From: Myotis daubentonii | Taxonomy: Eukaryota > Chordata > Mammalia > Chiroptera > Vespertilionidae | NCBI RefSeq assembly: GCF_963259705.1 | Contig: NC_081842.1 | Span: 180,610,349-180,674,348 of the forward strand | Length of the DNA stretch: 64,000 nt | Direction: 5' to 3' | Shown here: piece after piece, positions 1 through 10,937 of the stretch | How the letters are laid out: each line of letters opens with the position of its first letter | How positions within the stretch are numbered: the stretch's first letter is position 1 | Program-made: the position numbers and the translations under genes | The notes under the pieces: model-generated | Told to the model about the DNA's origin: nothing | Seen by the model: the letters and a program-made list of their open reading frames with translations, nothing else | Database searches by the model: none

Positions 1-328
1 AGGAAGCAGCTGCTGGTGAATTTCATAAACACCCAGCAGAGTCTTTCCTGGTTTTCCTCTCCCGGGGGGTGGGGCTCTGCTCTAGTCGCTCTTTTGTGTG
101 CTGCTGTCTTCCTCCAGGATGTAGGGAAGGGCGAGGGCATTCTTTGTCTTTGCCCCAGTGAAGTAAAGAGATGTGACTGTGAAGAAGAGTTCAAGCGGAA
201 GCTGGGGTACAGGAGAGTGTGTGGCATGCCCGGGGACGCACAGTGGCAGAGTAGAACCAGATCTCAGGGTCTTGCTTCTATCTCAAAGGACTAGAATAGT
301 AAGCGCCAAAAGCATGCTTGGTCTATGC

Positions 329-554
329 CCGTGGTCAGCAAAATGTGGCTCGCGAGCCACATGTGGCTCTTTGGCCCCTTCAGTGTGGCTCTTCCACAAA
401 ATACCACGTGCCGGTGTGCACTTACAGTGCGATTGAAACTTCGTGGCCCATGCGCAGAAGTCGGTATTTTGTGGAAGAGCCACACTAAAGGGGCCAAAGA
501 GCCGCACGTGGCTCGCGGGCTGCGGTTTGCCGAGCTGTGGTTTGCCGACCACTG
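329..554. mobile_element. Non-autonomous hAT (nhAT) foldback MITE
   Basis: The ends are degenerate CAGTGGTCGGCAAA (left, CCGTGGTCAGCAAA) and TTTGCCGACCACTG (right). An exact 8-bp target duplication GTCTATGC occurs at 321-328 and 555-562. Two near-perfect inverted arms of about 58 bp (about 344-403 and 463-518) surround a CpG-bearing loop, so the element is almost a palindrome. Near the right end the motif TGGTTTGCCGA occurs twice, a small duplication of the terminal region. There is no transposase, so it needs a partner element. Confidence 0.9.
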
Positions 555-894
555 GTCTATGCCATGAATTTGTGAGATCTCTTTCTTCCCCAACAGAAAA
601 TATCACCACCTATTCCCCTTGGATTTATTCTACTCTACCTAGGCACAGGGGCATGGATGAAATGGCTTCCCAGATCTTTTCTGGCCCTGCAAACGCCTAG
701 CTCTTTGCCAACCCAGGCCCCACTCCCAGGTGGGCAGGGGTGCCAGGAATGTGGATGTGGGAGAGAGAAGGAAGCAAAGGCATAGATAAACATTGGCCCC
801 CAGTAGAGGATGAAGTGTCTTTGGAGTATTCCATGGTTTGCAGCATCCTTTTAAAGTCTCCTTTGCATTCCCCTGCCGAGATGGATGAGATGGA

Positions 895-1065
895 TGATGA
901 GGCAGAGACTCAGAAAGGGGAGTGTTACTCCTGCCACTTGCTGGTTGGGCAAGTCACTTCCTCTCATCCACCTTTTCCCATTCTATGAAATACACGATCT
1001 TTGGATTGAGAATTCAGTGAATGAGAGATATACCGTGCTTGGCACATGCAACACATTGATAGTAT
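895..1065 (+). mobile_element. MIR SINE fragment
   Basis: It follows the MIR order: a degraded 'gggcaagtcactt' core, a pyrimidine-rich 'ctcagtttccc' equivalent, then 'gtgcttggcaca' near the 3' end. It is old and divergent. Confidence 0.6.
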
Positions 1066-1143
1066 GTGTATTATGTGTTAAGTACTAGGTTTAAGGATTT
1101 GCACTAAAAAGAGTTGGTCCTTGAAGAGCTTCGTTAGAATATA

Positions 1144-1390
1144 GTAGCTTTCCAAACTTGACCATAATTCACAATAAATACATTTTTACATCAAAACCGA
1201 ATGGAGATACCTGCACATAACTAAAATATTTCACAAACTAAGACTTAGCTATCATGTGTGATACACTATAATATTTTTTTACACTGTAATATTTTTAATT
1301 TAATTTTTTTTAAATGCTGGTGGTGACCACCCAGTATATTGATATTATAACTCACTAATGATTTATGACATGCAGTTTGAAAAACACTGA
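1144..1390. mobile_element. Old hAT-Charlie-type MER fragment
   Basis: The left end reads TTTCCAAACTTGACCATAA and the right end CAGTTTGAAAAACACTG, which are inverted relatives of a CAGTGTTTTTCAAACT terminus. The middle is AT-rich and contains 'ggtggtgaccaccca', like ancient mammalian hAT MITEs. No clear 8-bp duplication remains. Confidence 0.5.
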
Positions 1391-2079
1391 TCTAGGGCAG
1401 ACAGACATGCAATTGAAGGGCTCAGCTGCAAGGAGGGACCCTCTACTGGGGACAGTGGGGGCTCAAGAGAGGGGTTAGTTCATTCTCCTTGAGGCTGTTA
1501 GAAGGCTAGAAAAAATTTCTTGGGGAGGTGATTCTTGAAAAATGCATGGACATTTTCTATGAGATGCAAACAATAAGAAAGGGCATTTTATACTGAAGGA
1601 ATTACATAGACTTGGAGATGGATGAGAGTATGGTATATCTTGTAACCCTCAGCAATTCAAAATGATGGAACTTGTAGGATAATGGGAGAGGGGGGCTCAG
1701 TAAATCATGGTCCCCTTCACCCTTTCAGCTGCACAGTGTATGATTTCTGGGAGTGGGGGTCCCTGCTTTGGGCCAGCCCCTGTCATCCTTGGTTACCACA
1801 TTCTTGAACTCTGTCTCCTGCTGAATCTAAAATCTCATCAATAGAGCTGTCAGCCCTCGGGTCCCTCTTACCAGAAACTCTTCATCATGACAGCCTAGAA
1901 GTGCCTCTCTAAGTCTCCTTGGCAGGACATAGCTCCCTCTTGACCTTCAGAATTGCCCGCAATTCTCTCTCCTCTGCTGCTCCAAGCTGTCCTTCATATT
2001 AACCTCCTCCTTCATGTCCCTCAGTAGCAAGATGATCATAAGCGATGGTACCCGAAGTAGGATTTGAATAGACCTTTAG

Positions 2080-2310
2080 GAGTGTTTTCACATAAATTCT
2101 TCTCTTTCAGCCTTACAGTAACTATGGGAAGGTAGATTTTTAAGTAACATTTGCACAAAATACAGTGCAGGTTCATCAGCTGAAGTCATGAACCTCTTCA
2201 TTTTGTATAAATTCAAGCCGAGACAAGAGTGTGACTTAGCCTGGGTCACACAGCCGTAGCAGTTTGGGGACTAGATCCTCACTACTAGTGGGACACTCTT
2301 TCTACCCCTC
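2080..2310 (-). mobile_element. MIR SINE, minus orientation
   Basis: It reads as reversed MIR: 'cacataaattc...ccttacagtaac' followed by 'gggtcacacagc' and 'actagatcctcac'. The middle contains some unrelated sequence. Confidence 0.6.
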
Positions 2311-2882
2311 ATGCTCCCTTATAAATTCCCAGGGCCCAAAGCCACTGAGAGCACTTCACTGAGGTTAAAAAACAAAAAGAGATTGCTTTCAACTCCCATT
2401 TAGTAAAAATATAGGGCTGCCTGCCAAAGATGGCTTTTCTTTAGACATTTACTATACTTAGAGCATGAGGTGAGCCAGGTCCCAAGACTTTCTCCTACAA
2501 AGAAAATTATTCCTTAATCTATAGATTGCTTATTACTTTAGAGTGGGATGCAAAAGGAAATCCCAGAGCAAAGATGTGGGGATGTGCACAAGGAGCAGTG
2601 CGTGGTGTCTGTCCCCACATGAGGGGAGAAGGGGCTAGATTTACCGGGGGCTACAATTGCGGGGCTCTGAGCACAGTTCGTCCCCTGGAGTAGCTCACAG
2701 TCGAAAGGGGAAGCCTAGCATGGCATTTAAGGCATTCTGCATGAAAGCCTATGCCTCAAGCTAAGATAGAGGTCATTAGCAGTTCAGTATGGGTGCCAAC
2801 GGGAGAAGATAGGGGTGGCTCCAGGAAGGTTTAATGAAGCTCAGCCTACAGATAAAGGAGCTGCTCTCAAAAAGATAACAAG

Positions 2883-2895
2883 ATATATCTATCTA

Positions 2896-2967
<72 letters not shown>
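2883..2967. repeat. Compound microsatellite (TATC)n-(TA)n
   Basis: About 48 bp of TATC units pass directly into about 34 bp of perfect TA. The uninterrupted TA part suggests a young, unstable locus that could form a cruciform. Confidence 0.98.
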
Positions 2968-2968
<1 letters not shown>

Positions 2969-3039
2969 AAGACACGCGTCCATGAAATGGCAGATCTAGG
3001 ATATGAGCCAATCTAGTCAATTTTATAAACCGTCCACTA

Positions 3040-3212
3040 ATGGTTTGCCTGACTTTCGTGTGTATAGCAAACACCGGTAGCGTTTATTAAATTCAGGTTC
3101 CAGGCCACCTTCCAGTAGGTCCAGGGTGGACCCAGGAATCTGATTTTCCAGGAAGCATCCAGCTGATTCTGAAATAGATGGTCTGAGGACAACACTTTGA
3201 GAAACACCGGAA
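3040..3212. mobile_element. MER5-like hAT fragment
   Basis: It contains 'ccaggaatctgattttcc' and ends in 'acaacactttgagaaacac', a pattern typical of decayed MER5 elements. Confidence 0.55.
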
Positions 3213-3914
3213 TAGACAACTCTTCGTTTTCTCCTGGTTCTAAGATTCCAGAATTCTGCTTTTATGCTTCTCTGCTCTGTGCTGGCACCTAAGCCCCACA
3301 GGAGCGTGTGAACATCCCAAGGAATAAAGACCCGATTCCTTCGGGGAGTTCACGTACACACTCTCAGGCATTGAGACACTCAGGGACTCCAGAGACTTTT
3401 CAAGGACAATTTTATTGTCATAGTCTGCCCTTAAAATGACCCTCGGAAATTGCTGACGTGGCCATTCACAGCAATGGGCGCAGAAACTGGGCTTCCACGG
3501 ACTTCTTGTTTCTGGCAGCTTATCCTTGGTGAGCTCCATTCAGCAGCCCGGCAGGGCTGGGCTGTGAGCGCCCCGGGAGGCTGGCATCGTCACAGTGGGT
3601 GAATGTGGCAACAAGACATTGGAGCTTCTTCCGTTTTGACTGTGCTGACTCATTCTCCAGAATGGCCCCAGAAATGATAGGCCTTTGAGAGCGAGTCCTC
3701 TGTCCTATGGAAAACGCCCATCTGCAGGTGATCTTCATGGCCAGCTTGAATCTGTACAGGTTTTCATGTGTTCATTCATATTCTCAATCACTCCTATTTT
3801 CTCCTTTTTCTTCTTTCTAGTTCTTTCTCTCCTTTCTCCTCTTTCCACACTTAGGAGAAGGGAAGAGAAGTGACTTTGTGCAGGTAGGTGCTGAACACAC
3901 AGGCCTCATACAAT

Positions 3915-4035
3915 GGCTCCCTTTTATTAACCTTTAACTAGGCACCAGGCACTACGTATGCCACCCTTGTGCCTATTATGTCATGTAATCCTTAGAGTAA
4001 ACCTCTGAGGTAGGGAATGTATCCCTCATTTAGGC
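3915..4035 (-). mobile_element. MIR SINE, minus orientation
   Basis: It contains 'aggcaccaggcactacgtatg', then 'gtcatgtaatccttagagtaa' and 'ctctgaggtaggga', which is the reversed MIR body. It stops before the 'ggaaactgag' block. Confidence 0.65.
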
Positions 4036-4571
4036 GTTTTGCTGAACGTGGCAGAACCTGGATTGGAAGACAAGTCTGTCCCGCTCCATAGGGCAAAGCT
4101 TTGAGCAGGGCTGTGCGTGTTGGGTGGGGAGTGGGAGGCAGTGACTGATGGTATCATACCGATAGTCGTCATTGGCAAGGGCACTCCATTTCCTAGCTCC
4201 TCATCACAATGAACGGGACCCTCCGGCCCACAGTGTCCTTGTCTGTGTGGTCTTGCTCTTGGTGGAAGGGCTGCATTGTCCTGGTGCCTAAGTAAATCCG
4301 ATCTCAGAACAGCCTGCCGTACCGACCCAGGAGGAGGGCGGAACCACTTCCCCAAGCCAGTATCAGAAGGAGCTGAAATATTAGAAGGCAGAGAGAAGCA
4401 GAGCTAGAATCCTTTTACACTAGCATAGTTACCCAACCTTTAAGAGTTTTGATGGGAACAAGTGCAAAGATTTCTAGAGGTGGAAACAGAAGTGGAGAGA
4501 AAAGCATCAGCATACAAGCACACCCCTCTACCCACTGCAGCGCTGTCTCAGCATTTCAAAAACCATCTCTT

Positions 4572-4826
4572 GCCCAGGCGGTGAGGCTCAGGAGATAGAG
4601 CATCAACCTATGAACCCGAAGGTCACGGTTCCATTACTGGTCAGGCCACATGCCCAGGTTGCAGGCTCGATCCCCAGTAGAGGATGTGCAGAAGGCAACC
4701 AATCAATGATTCTCTCTTATCATTGATGTTTCTATCTCTCTCTCTCCCTCTCCCTTCCTCTCTGAAATCATTAAAAATATATTTAAAAAACAAAACAAAA
4801 CAAACAAACAAACAAAACACACCACA
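4572..4826 (+). mobile_element. VES SINE (diverged)
   Basis: A tRNA-like head ('gctcaggagatagagcatc', 'ggttccattactggtcagg') is followed by the VES body ('caatcaatgattctctctta') and an A-rich tail with CAAA units. An imperfect 9-bp duplication, CCATCTCTT / ACATCTCTT, flanks it. The many box A and B changes suggest an older copy. Confidence 0.85.
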
Positions 4827-5169
4827 CATCTCTTCCTCTTTGTCTGCACTGCATGGTTGTAGTTCAAGACTCATCCTCTCTTAGATTCTGCAATAATGTC
4901 CGGGCTGGTGCCTCTGCCTTCATGCTCTCTAACTCCTTCTCCATCTTAGATACCATCATGATTTTAGTGCAAGTCGTCCCAACACGCTGATCTCCTGATT
5001 CAGCCTTGACAATGGCTCCAAAGGCCAAGAGGATACGGCCAGAGTTCCCTCATTGTCCTAGGAGGCTTCTGAAGACCTGGCTGTCTCTCCAGCCTAGTCG
5101 ACTGCTTGACGCTGGCCATGCTGAGCTTCCCGCAGCTCCCGAACGTGCCGTACTCGCTGCCGAGCCTCT

Positions 5170-5525
5170 GCACACACTGCTCCCTGTGCCTAGAACAACA
5201 TTCCTGTCAGTCACCACCTGGCTAACTCCTACTTATCCTTCAAAGCTAAGCTCAACTATACCTCCTCCGGGGAAAGTCTCCTAAGGCCCTCACCTCCCCT
5301 GCAACCCGGGTTAGATGCCACATTCTCCAAGCTTCTCTAACACCCTGGCTTCCCCCTATCATAATCCTTACAACAACGCAATCGTAGGGGTCTGTTTACC
5401 TAGATCTCACCCTCGTTGCCCTGTGAGCTCTCGGAGGGCAAAGGACACTGCCTTATGTATAATTTAATCTTATAATCTCAGGACTTGGCACAGAGTGAAT
5501 GTTCAGTAAGTGTTTACTGATTGCA
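5170..5525 (+). mobile_element. L2 LINE 3' end
   Basis: It runs through the standard L2 tail order: 'ctgtgcctagaacaacattcc', 'ggctaactcctacttatcc', 'ctcggagggcaaaggacac', 'cttggcacagagtgaatg' and 'agtaagtgtttactg'. The open frame over the first part is a by-product of the L2 sequence and not a gene. Confidence 0.8.
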
Positions 5526-6144
5526 TTTTGCAAGAAAACAGTTTATAAAATGCAAACCAAAGGAGGGATGGAATTGAAAGCATCTGTCAGAGCAGTTTAA
5601 CTTAGAACTCTTCTTGGTGCTTCGGATATAGATTTTATGTTTTGCTGAGACTGTGTGTTGTCTGATGTGCTCTTTCTTCCGGGGAGATCTGTGGAGTGGG
5701 ACTGGGGCTGGGAGACCTAAGAGAGCTGCCTACTTTATGTAGAACCTCCCCATCCTGGGCCTCTGAGTTTTCTTTCTGGGTGGAGATGGTCTTCTGCAGG
5801 AAATGGAACGGCTCCAAGCCGAGACACTTTCGCTCTTACAGGTCCTTTTTGTGTTCTGCTGTCCAAGCATTAGGAAGACTGAGCCCTATTTGAGTCTTGA
5901 CAGGATCATGTTTCAGAGTCCCAAAAAAGTGTTTGTGTAACCTCAAGCCAGGCTGAACGTGAAATACTGCTTCAGGGGGGTGGGGGGTAGGGATTCTGCT
6001 GGACCAGACCCCGCTCTTCATCTTGCCGCTTGGCTGTGTGCATGCGGCGTGTGAGAATGTGGTTCCCCTGAAGTCCGTAGGCGTTTTGTGTGCTGATAGG
6101 ATCCAAGGCCGGAGTGTTTGCTTCAGTAGAGAGGAGTTTAGAAA

Positions 6145-6290
6145 TTTAACAACAAACATTTGTTGAGCCCCTGCTGTGTGCAAGGCTTAATGCTGAGCGC
6201 TGTAGGTGATACAGGGTGAGTAGGTCCAAGGCTCCATCCTCAAGAAGCCTCCCAGCTAGGAAGAAAGGCTGATTGGCAAAGTTTTGGCTC
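6145..6290 (-). mobile_element. L2 LINE 3' end, minus orientation
   Basis: 'aacatttgttgagcccctgc', 'tgtgtgcaaggct' and 'ggtgatacagggtgagtagg' match the reversed L2 tail. Confidence 0.65.
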
Positions 6291-6349
6291 AGTCATTACT
6301 TTGGGAATTACAGAAAGGAGCGCCTTTGATTGAACTCTGTACCAGGCCT

Positions 6350-6440
6350 AGGTCTAGGTCTTCTCAGCACAATGTTGTCCTTAACCTTCATGTTATCCCT
6401 ATCTTGCAGTTAGGAAACGGAAGCCTTAGTAGGCAGTGAA
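6350..6440 (-). mobile_element. MIR fragment, minus orientation
   Basis: 'ttaaccttcatgttatccct' followed by 'cagttaggaaacggaagcc' is a short reversed MIR core. Confidence 0.5.
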
Positions 6441-6866
6441 TATGTGCTGAGAAAATTAAATTGGGAAATAAGCCAGTAGCTTAAAGTGGTGTCAGGATCT
6501 TGAAGGGGGAAGGGGTGTTATGTTGTGGGGTGGAGAGACTGTTCCCTGCTGTATTTGCCCTCAGCAGACGGGATGGAGGCTGGGGAGAGACCTCTCAGAA
6601 ATGGGCGGGGACAGAGCCTTATTGGGAAGAAGTGGAGTTGGAAGCCAGCGATGGAGAGGTTGATCAAAACCTTCCTCTGGACACAGTGAAGGAGGGAGGG
6701 GAAGGCGATTTCCAGGCAGAGGTGAGGACACAGGCTCTGTACCTATCAGTTGGAAAGTGTAGCACTTTTAACTTAAATCATGTTTGCTAGTGTTTCCTTA
6801 TGTGAGCAGGTGAAAATTCCTTCTCTGTCTGAGCACTTGTGCAGGTTCCTGAACAGGAGTCTAGAG

Positions 6867-6979
6867 CAGTGGTTCTCAACCTTGGCTGCACATTAGAATC
6901 ACCTGGGAATCTTTTTAAAATCCTGATTTCTGGGCCTCATCCTCCAGAAATTCTGTTTCTTGGTTATGGGGTGAGGCCA
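6867..6979 (+). mobile_element. MER5A-type hAT MITE, left part
   Basis: It starts CAGTGGTTCTCAACCTTGG and continues with 'gcacattagaatcacctggg', the diagnostic MER5A left end. The right half is cut off where the next VES begins. Confidence 0.85.
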
Positions 6980-7182
6980 CAACATTAGTAACAAAGAGAA
7001 GTAGGGAGAGGGATAGAGAGTTAGAAACATCGATGAGAGAGAAACATCAATCAGCTGCCTCCTGCACAACCCCCACTGGGGATGTGCCCACAACCAAAGT
7101 ACATGCCCTTGACCAGAATCAAACTGGGACCCTTGAGTCCACAGGCCGATGCTCTATCCACTGAGCCAAACTGGTTAGGGCT
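6980..7182 (-). mobile_element. VES SINE, minus orientation
   Basis: The reversed VES body ('cagctgcctcctgcacaac', 'cactggggatgtgcccacaa') and tRNA head ('gctctatccactgagccaaa') are clear. It is inserted in the MER5A. The tail side is short and degenerate. Confidence 0.93.
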
Positions 7183-7429
7183 GAACTGATCTTTTCATTC
7201 TTGCTTCCCAGGTGTGGCTCTGGCTAGGGGACAAACCTTTCTGGGTCACAGTTCTCCCTGGCCATACCTCCTTAGAAAGGACAGGGACACAAAGCCGAAT
7301 TTTTTCCTTTGTACAGTGGTACATTCAAGAGCACTGAGGCTGTCAGTGTATTAAAATCTTACATTTTTAGGCTATTTTACCTTCTTATAGTAGCATAGAA
7401 ATAGCCTGGCCTTCTTTCTTTTTATAAAT

Positions 7430-7560
7430 ATATGGGAAAAACTGGTGTCATGGGTCCAAAATTCAAAGGAGGTAAAGGGTTTTATGGTGACCGGTAAGTC
7501 TGTCTTCTAGTCACCCAGTCCTCCTGGAGTAGTCAGCGTCACCAGTTTCTTGCTGTGATT
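7430..7560. mobile_element. Possible old L1 (L1M-type) 3' UTR remnant
   Basis: 'ccaaaattcaaaggaggta', then 'cacccagtcctcctggagt' and 'gtcaccagtttcttg', recalls a 3' UTR segment of old mammalian L1s. The family is uncertain. Confidence 0.4.
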
Positions 7561-8034
7561 TTTGTAGCACTTTGCTAATTGTCGCGTTACTACAGAAGGG
7601 ACATTGTGGCAATTGGCTCCACAAATGACCCAAGTCCTTCGTATGGCCAGTCGCTGGCTGCGAGAGCCGTGACGTTGGTGAAGTTTTATGAAGAACTTTA
7701 TTTTCTTGCCCAGAATGTGTCCGGAATGAGTCACAGTGCCATCATTAATCGTGAGAACATTACCCTCTGCAGGACAAAGACTTTTCCATCCAGAAAGCCA
7801 TTAGACAGAGGAACTGTGAAAGTGTTTCATTCCCCGTTTTGAAGCCCAGCCATGTGTTTCCTATTAAATGGCATGACCGATAGGTGCCGCTTATGGTGAC
7901 TTAATACAAACTCCTGTTGCTAAATGGCTCAAATTGATGTCTGTGTTTACTTTGCCATCTAATACAAAGCATAAATTTTTCTTACTTTGGTAACTCACCA
8001 AATTCTTGAATCTTTCATCGGAAGCTAATTGAGA

Positions 8035-8110
8035 CAGGAACTACACCTGCGCCATCCTGACCCCCTTGCTGGTGGGTGTTCAGTAAATGTTCCTCAGTGA
8101 CTCCACAGAG
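8035..8110 (+). mobile_element. L2/MIR tail fragment
   Basis: 'gagacaggaactacacctg' and 'tgttcagtaaatgttcctc' resemble the last part of an L2 tail. Confidence 0.4.
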
Positions 8111-8484
8111 ACCCAGTGAGGTCGGAGCTCAGAGGGAGGAAGGACCTGCGTGGAACGATAGGAGGGTTTTCATTGACCTTTCCTCTGGGTTAGTTGCCGT
8201 CTCCCTCAGCAACAAACCCTAGCTTCTTGACCCCCGTCAAACTTTTGCTATCACTGGGCTTCCAGGAAAAGTAGTCACAGTGACTTCCTTACTCCAGCTC
8301 TTGCTGATAGGAATTCCTAGTGGCCAGTCTCTTCGGTTACACCCTCAAGTCCTTTGTGAGGCAAGGGAAATGATCACGGATTAATGACTGACCCATTTGG
8401 ACCCGCTTCCTTTGTTTAGGAACTTATTTTTCATTGCTGTTCATTTGCCTTGAGAAATAAGGGAGTGGGGGTTGAAGACGCAGA

Positions 8485-8640
8485 GCAGTGGGCTGGGAGT
8501 CCACAGAACCGAGCTCTATTCCTACCATGGCTGTGCAACCTGGGGCACATCATGGCCCTTCCCTGAGCCTCGGTTTCCCTGTCTGTACAGTAAGAGTTGG
8601 ACTGCATGCCCTTTAGGGTCCTTCCCTATTCAAAGATCTA
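8485..8640 (+). mobile_element. MIR SINE
   Basis: 'gagcagtgggctgggagtcc', 'ctgtgcaacctggggcacat' and 'gagcctcggtttccctgtct' follow in MIR order. It lies about 110 bp upstream of the terminal exon. Confidence 0.8.
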
Positions 8641-8750
8641 TGGGTTGGGACCCCCTTTTTCCGGAAGTCCATGCTCTTGTCACCTTCCCTTTGTTGTCCC
8701 CAGACCCCAGGTGTCAATTTCTGACTTGGATCTCTGATGTGTCCTTCTAG

Positions 8751-8873
8751 GTTTTCTTCGTGTCTGACCTCTTCAAGACCAAGACGGCACTCTCCCTGTC
8801 TCCCCCCATCAGGAAGGAGATCCTCTCACCTGTGGACATTATCGACAGGAACAATCACCACAACATGGTGTAG
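8751..8873 (+). CDS. Terminal coding exon of an unrecognised gene
   Basis: An acceptor with a pyrimidine-rich tract and TAG at 8748-8750 ('gtgtccttctag') opens a frame of 40 codons ending in TAG at 8871-8873, if read from the first base. The segment starts VFFVSDLFKTK, a hydrophobic start that could end a membrane segment or domain. It continues with a Ser/Pro-rich linker (TALSLSPPIRKEI) and ends DIIDRNNHHNMV. There is no start codon in frame, so this is a 3' part of a larger protein. The tail -NMV could fit a C-terminal PDZ-type ligand, but that is only a guess. The exon reading is supported by the AT-rich 3' UTR and poly(A) signals that follow. I do not recognise the family. The frame assumes an incoming phase of 0, and a different phase would change the peptide. 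Confidence 0.6.
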   Translation, partial: VFFVSDLFKTKTALSLSPPIRKEILSPVDIIDRNNHHNMV

Positions 8874-10476
8874 GCGCCGCCCACCTCCTGAGCTGTTCTT
8901 GTAAAATGACTGCTGACAGCAAGGTCTTGCTGCTCTCCAATCTCATCAGACAGTAGAATGTAGGGAAAAACTTTTTACCCAACTGATTTTACAAAGGAAA
9001 AAAAAAAGTCTTACTTTGTGGCCTTCCAAAATAGGTAGTGTTCACCTATGTGGAGACAACAGCAAACTAACACCAAGTGCCAGAATCCTGGATGTGCAGT
9101 TGGTTGAAGTGTTCATGTTCTAGTGAACACGGGCTTGTTCTGGAACAAACACTAAAAGGTTTTGAGTAGAGTCTGCCGGTCACCTTTGTGACCTGAGATG
9201 TGTCCCAGGCTTGTGAGAAAAGCTCAAATTCACATTGTAGCACGTGATGCCAGAAATAGCACTGAAGAAAGAAAATAGCCATTGGGGGGAGACTCCCCTC
9301 TTGCATCTCTCTGTCCACACCACTCTATCTTTTACTGTGACTTTGGTTCAGGATGTTGTTGTTTTTAAGTGTTGTTGTTGTTTAATACAGAGACAGAGCA
9401 AATGCTTCGTCAAACGATCAGATCCTGAATCCAGATTCCTAGACTTAAAGCCTTATCACCCACTTCCTGGCCCATCGGCCAACACCACAGTCCCTCACAT
9501 TAGTGATTAGGAGACTCTTTGTGGATGAGTGAATTTCACAAATAGCACAATTTCAGAAGAGATCGAGGGTCCAGGCCCTCATTTGTCTTCTTTGGACACA
9601 TCATCCTGTGTTGTTGAAACATGGATTGCAGGATGCTGACGTATATCAATCACCCGGGCACTTGCACGCTCTTAGTAATGGCTAGCTTTGGTTACTGCTT
9701 TCCCCCTTGAAATCCTTGCTCTGTGCCCATCGGGATTTCCTGCGAGGGTCCGGAGACGAGCCAAGGCATGGTCTGCAGCCGGCTGATGGAAAGCAGCCTT
9801 CCGTACACGAGATGGGGGAGTGAAGGGGCAAGAATGAAAAATGAACCAACCTTTTTGCTACTCAAAGTCAGGATGAGCCAGAGTAGCAGACGGTCTCATG
9901 CCTGAGAGGTTGCCCTTCCAGATAACAGAGCTGATGAGGGTCTCTGAGGGAGTCGCTCTTGCTAAGTTGTGTAAAGCACTACTGTCTTGGGGTTGATCTC
10001 TAGGGCAGATCTTGGTAGGTTCTGCTGGGCAGAACACATGGGTTAAATCTCCGTAGAGAGTTTTCATCCTGTATCCGTCCTCCCAGGTGAGGTCCACTCT
10101 AAGCAGTAGGCAGGACCCCTTCTACTGAACCTTTGAGGAAAGGAGGAAGGAAGAAATGCTTTCAGATCTCAGATGCACACCGGGCTAAATGTAACCACAA
10201 GGATCAACCACGAGCACATCTTTACCACAGAAGCCGTCCTGTCATTTCAACATATAGCAAGCTATGATTTTTATATATAAATATTATATAAATAATGTAT
10301 AAAACATTAAAAGTAACTATGTAAAATATTATTTCTGAAACAATTTTAGCTATATCCACTATGATTATAAACTGTGTCTCGACCTGTGTTATTTCATTAG
10401 CTGCTTAAAAAAGCATTGAGTTAATTTTTTTAATATCAACTAAAATATTGTAGTTCTGTGGTAGACATTGTTTTAC

Positions 10477-10482
10477 AATAAA
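10477..10482 (+). terminator. Proximal poly(A) signal AATAAA
   Basis: AATAAA sits in AT-rich sequence 166 bp before the distal signal. It could give a shorter 3' UTR. Confidence 0.5.
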
Positions 10483-10642
10483 AGAAATAACTGCAACTAG
10501 AGAAAACTGTATAAAAACATTAAATTGTCAGTATTTTTGTAAGGTTCCATTTTGTAAAGAGAATAATATTCAAAGACTTTTGTAGAATACAAAGTGAAAA
10601 CTTGTATCTGCGAAACTATACTTGTATTAAATGTGCTTTTTA

Positions 10643-10648
10643 AATAAA
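10643..10648 (+). terminator. Distal poly(A) signal AATAAA
   Basis: The sequence 'ttttaaataaaagctcataa' is a canonical hexamer. Cleavage would fall near 10660-10670, after which base composition returns to average. Confidence 0.7.
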
Positions 10649-10937
10649 AGCTCATAACACAACTAATTAAGGAGTTGGAAGCCTGGCATGTTTGAGGGAT
10701 GTTTGCCTTGGGTATGTGGGTGAGAGGAGGGGGAAGAGCAGGCCCATCTCTGTGAATGGGCTTGTCTTAACTCAAGGCACCAACTCCTGGTTCTTTCAGT
10801 GGGAAATATGATGGACATCATATGGGTACAGATGTCAAAGCTGTTCTTTATCTCTGAAAGCCTGTTTGCCAAGCTTTCATCTCAGACTCTTTTTTTTTTT
10901 TTTTTCAATTACAGTTGTCATTCAGTATTATTTTATA

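Larger units (their letters stand above)
1..8750 (+). other. Presumed intron upstream of the terminal exon
   Basis: This stretch lies upstream of the acceptor at 8750 and shows no convincing coding exon. Open frames here are short and mostly fall in repeats (hAT 329-554, VES, L2, MIR). Parts with nothing I can assign are 563-894, 1391-2075, 2310-2882, 3215-3914, 4036-4562, 5530-6140, 6441-6866 and most of 7183-8480. The intron assignment is inferred from the exon at 8751 having no in-frame start. An exon under 150 bp could still be hidden here. Confidence 0.55.
8874..10665 (+). other. 3' UTR of the terminal exon
   Basis: About 1.8 kb with no obvious transposon. It becomes strongly AT-rich from about 10260, with ATTA/TAAA-rich stretches common in long mammalian 3' UTRs. 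The last part contains two AATAAA hexamers. The open frames inside (for example 9244-9510 and 9858-10097) have no exon signals and are likely chance. The end position is inferred from the distal poly(A) signal. Confidence 0.6.

Noticed and set aside
283..609. Long frames containing two related blocks (for example VRLFGPFSVALPQNT).
   Set aside because: The repetition is explained by the inverted arms of the foldback hAT at 329-554.
4026..4355. Minus-strand Pro/Arg-rich frame of 109 codons.
   Set aside because: No splice sites, no recognisable domain, and frames on the other strand are equally open.
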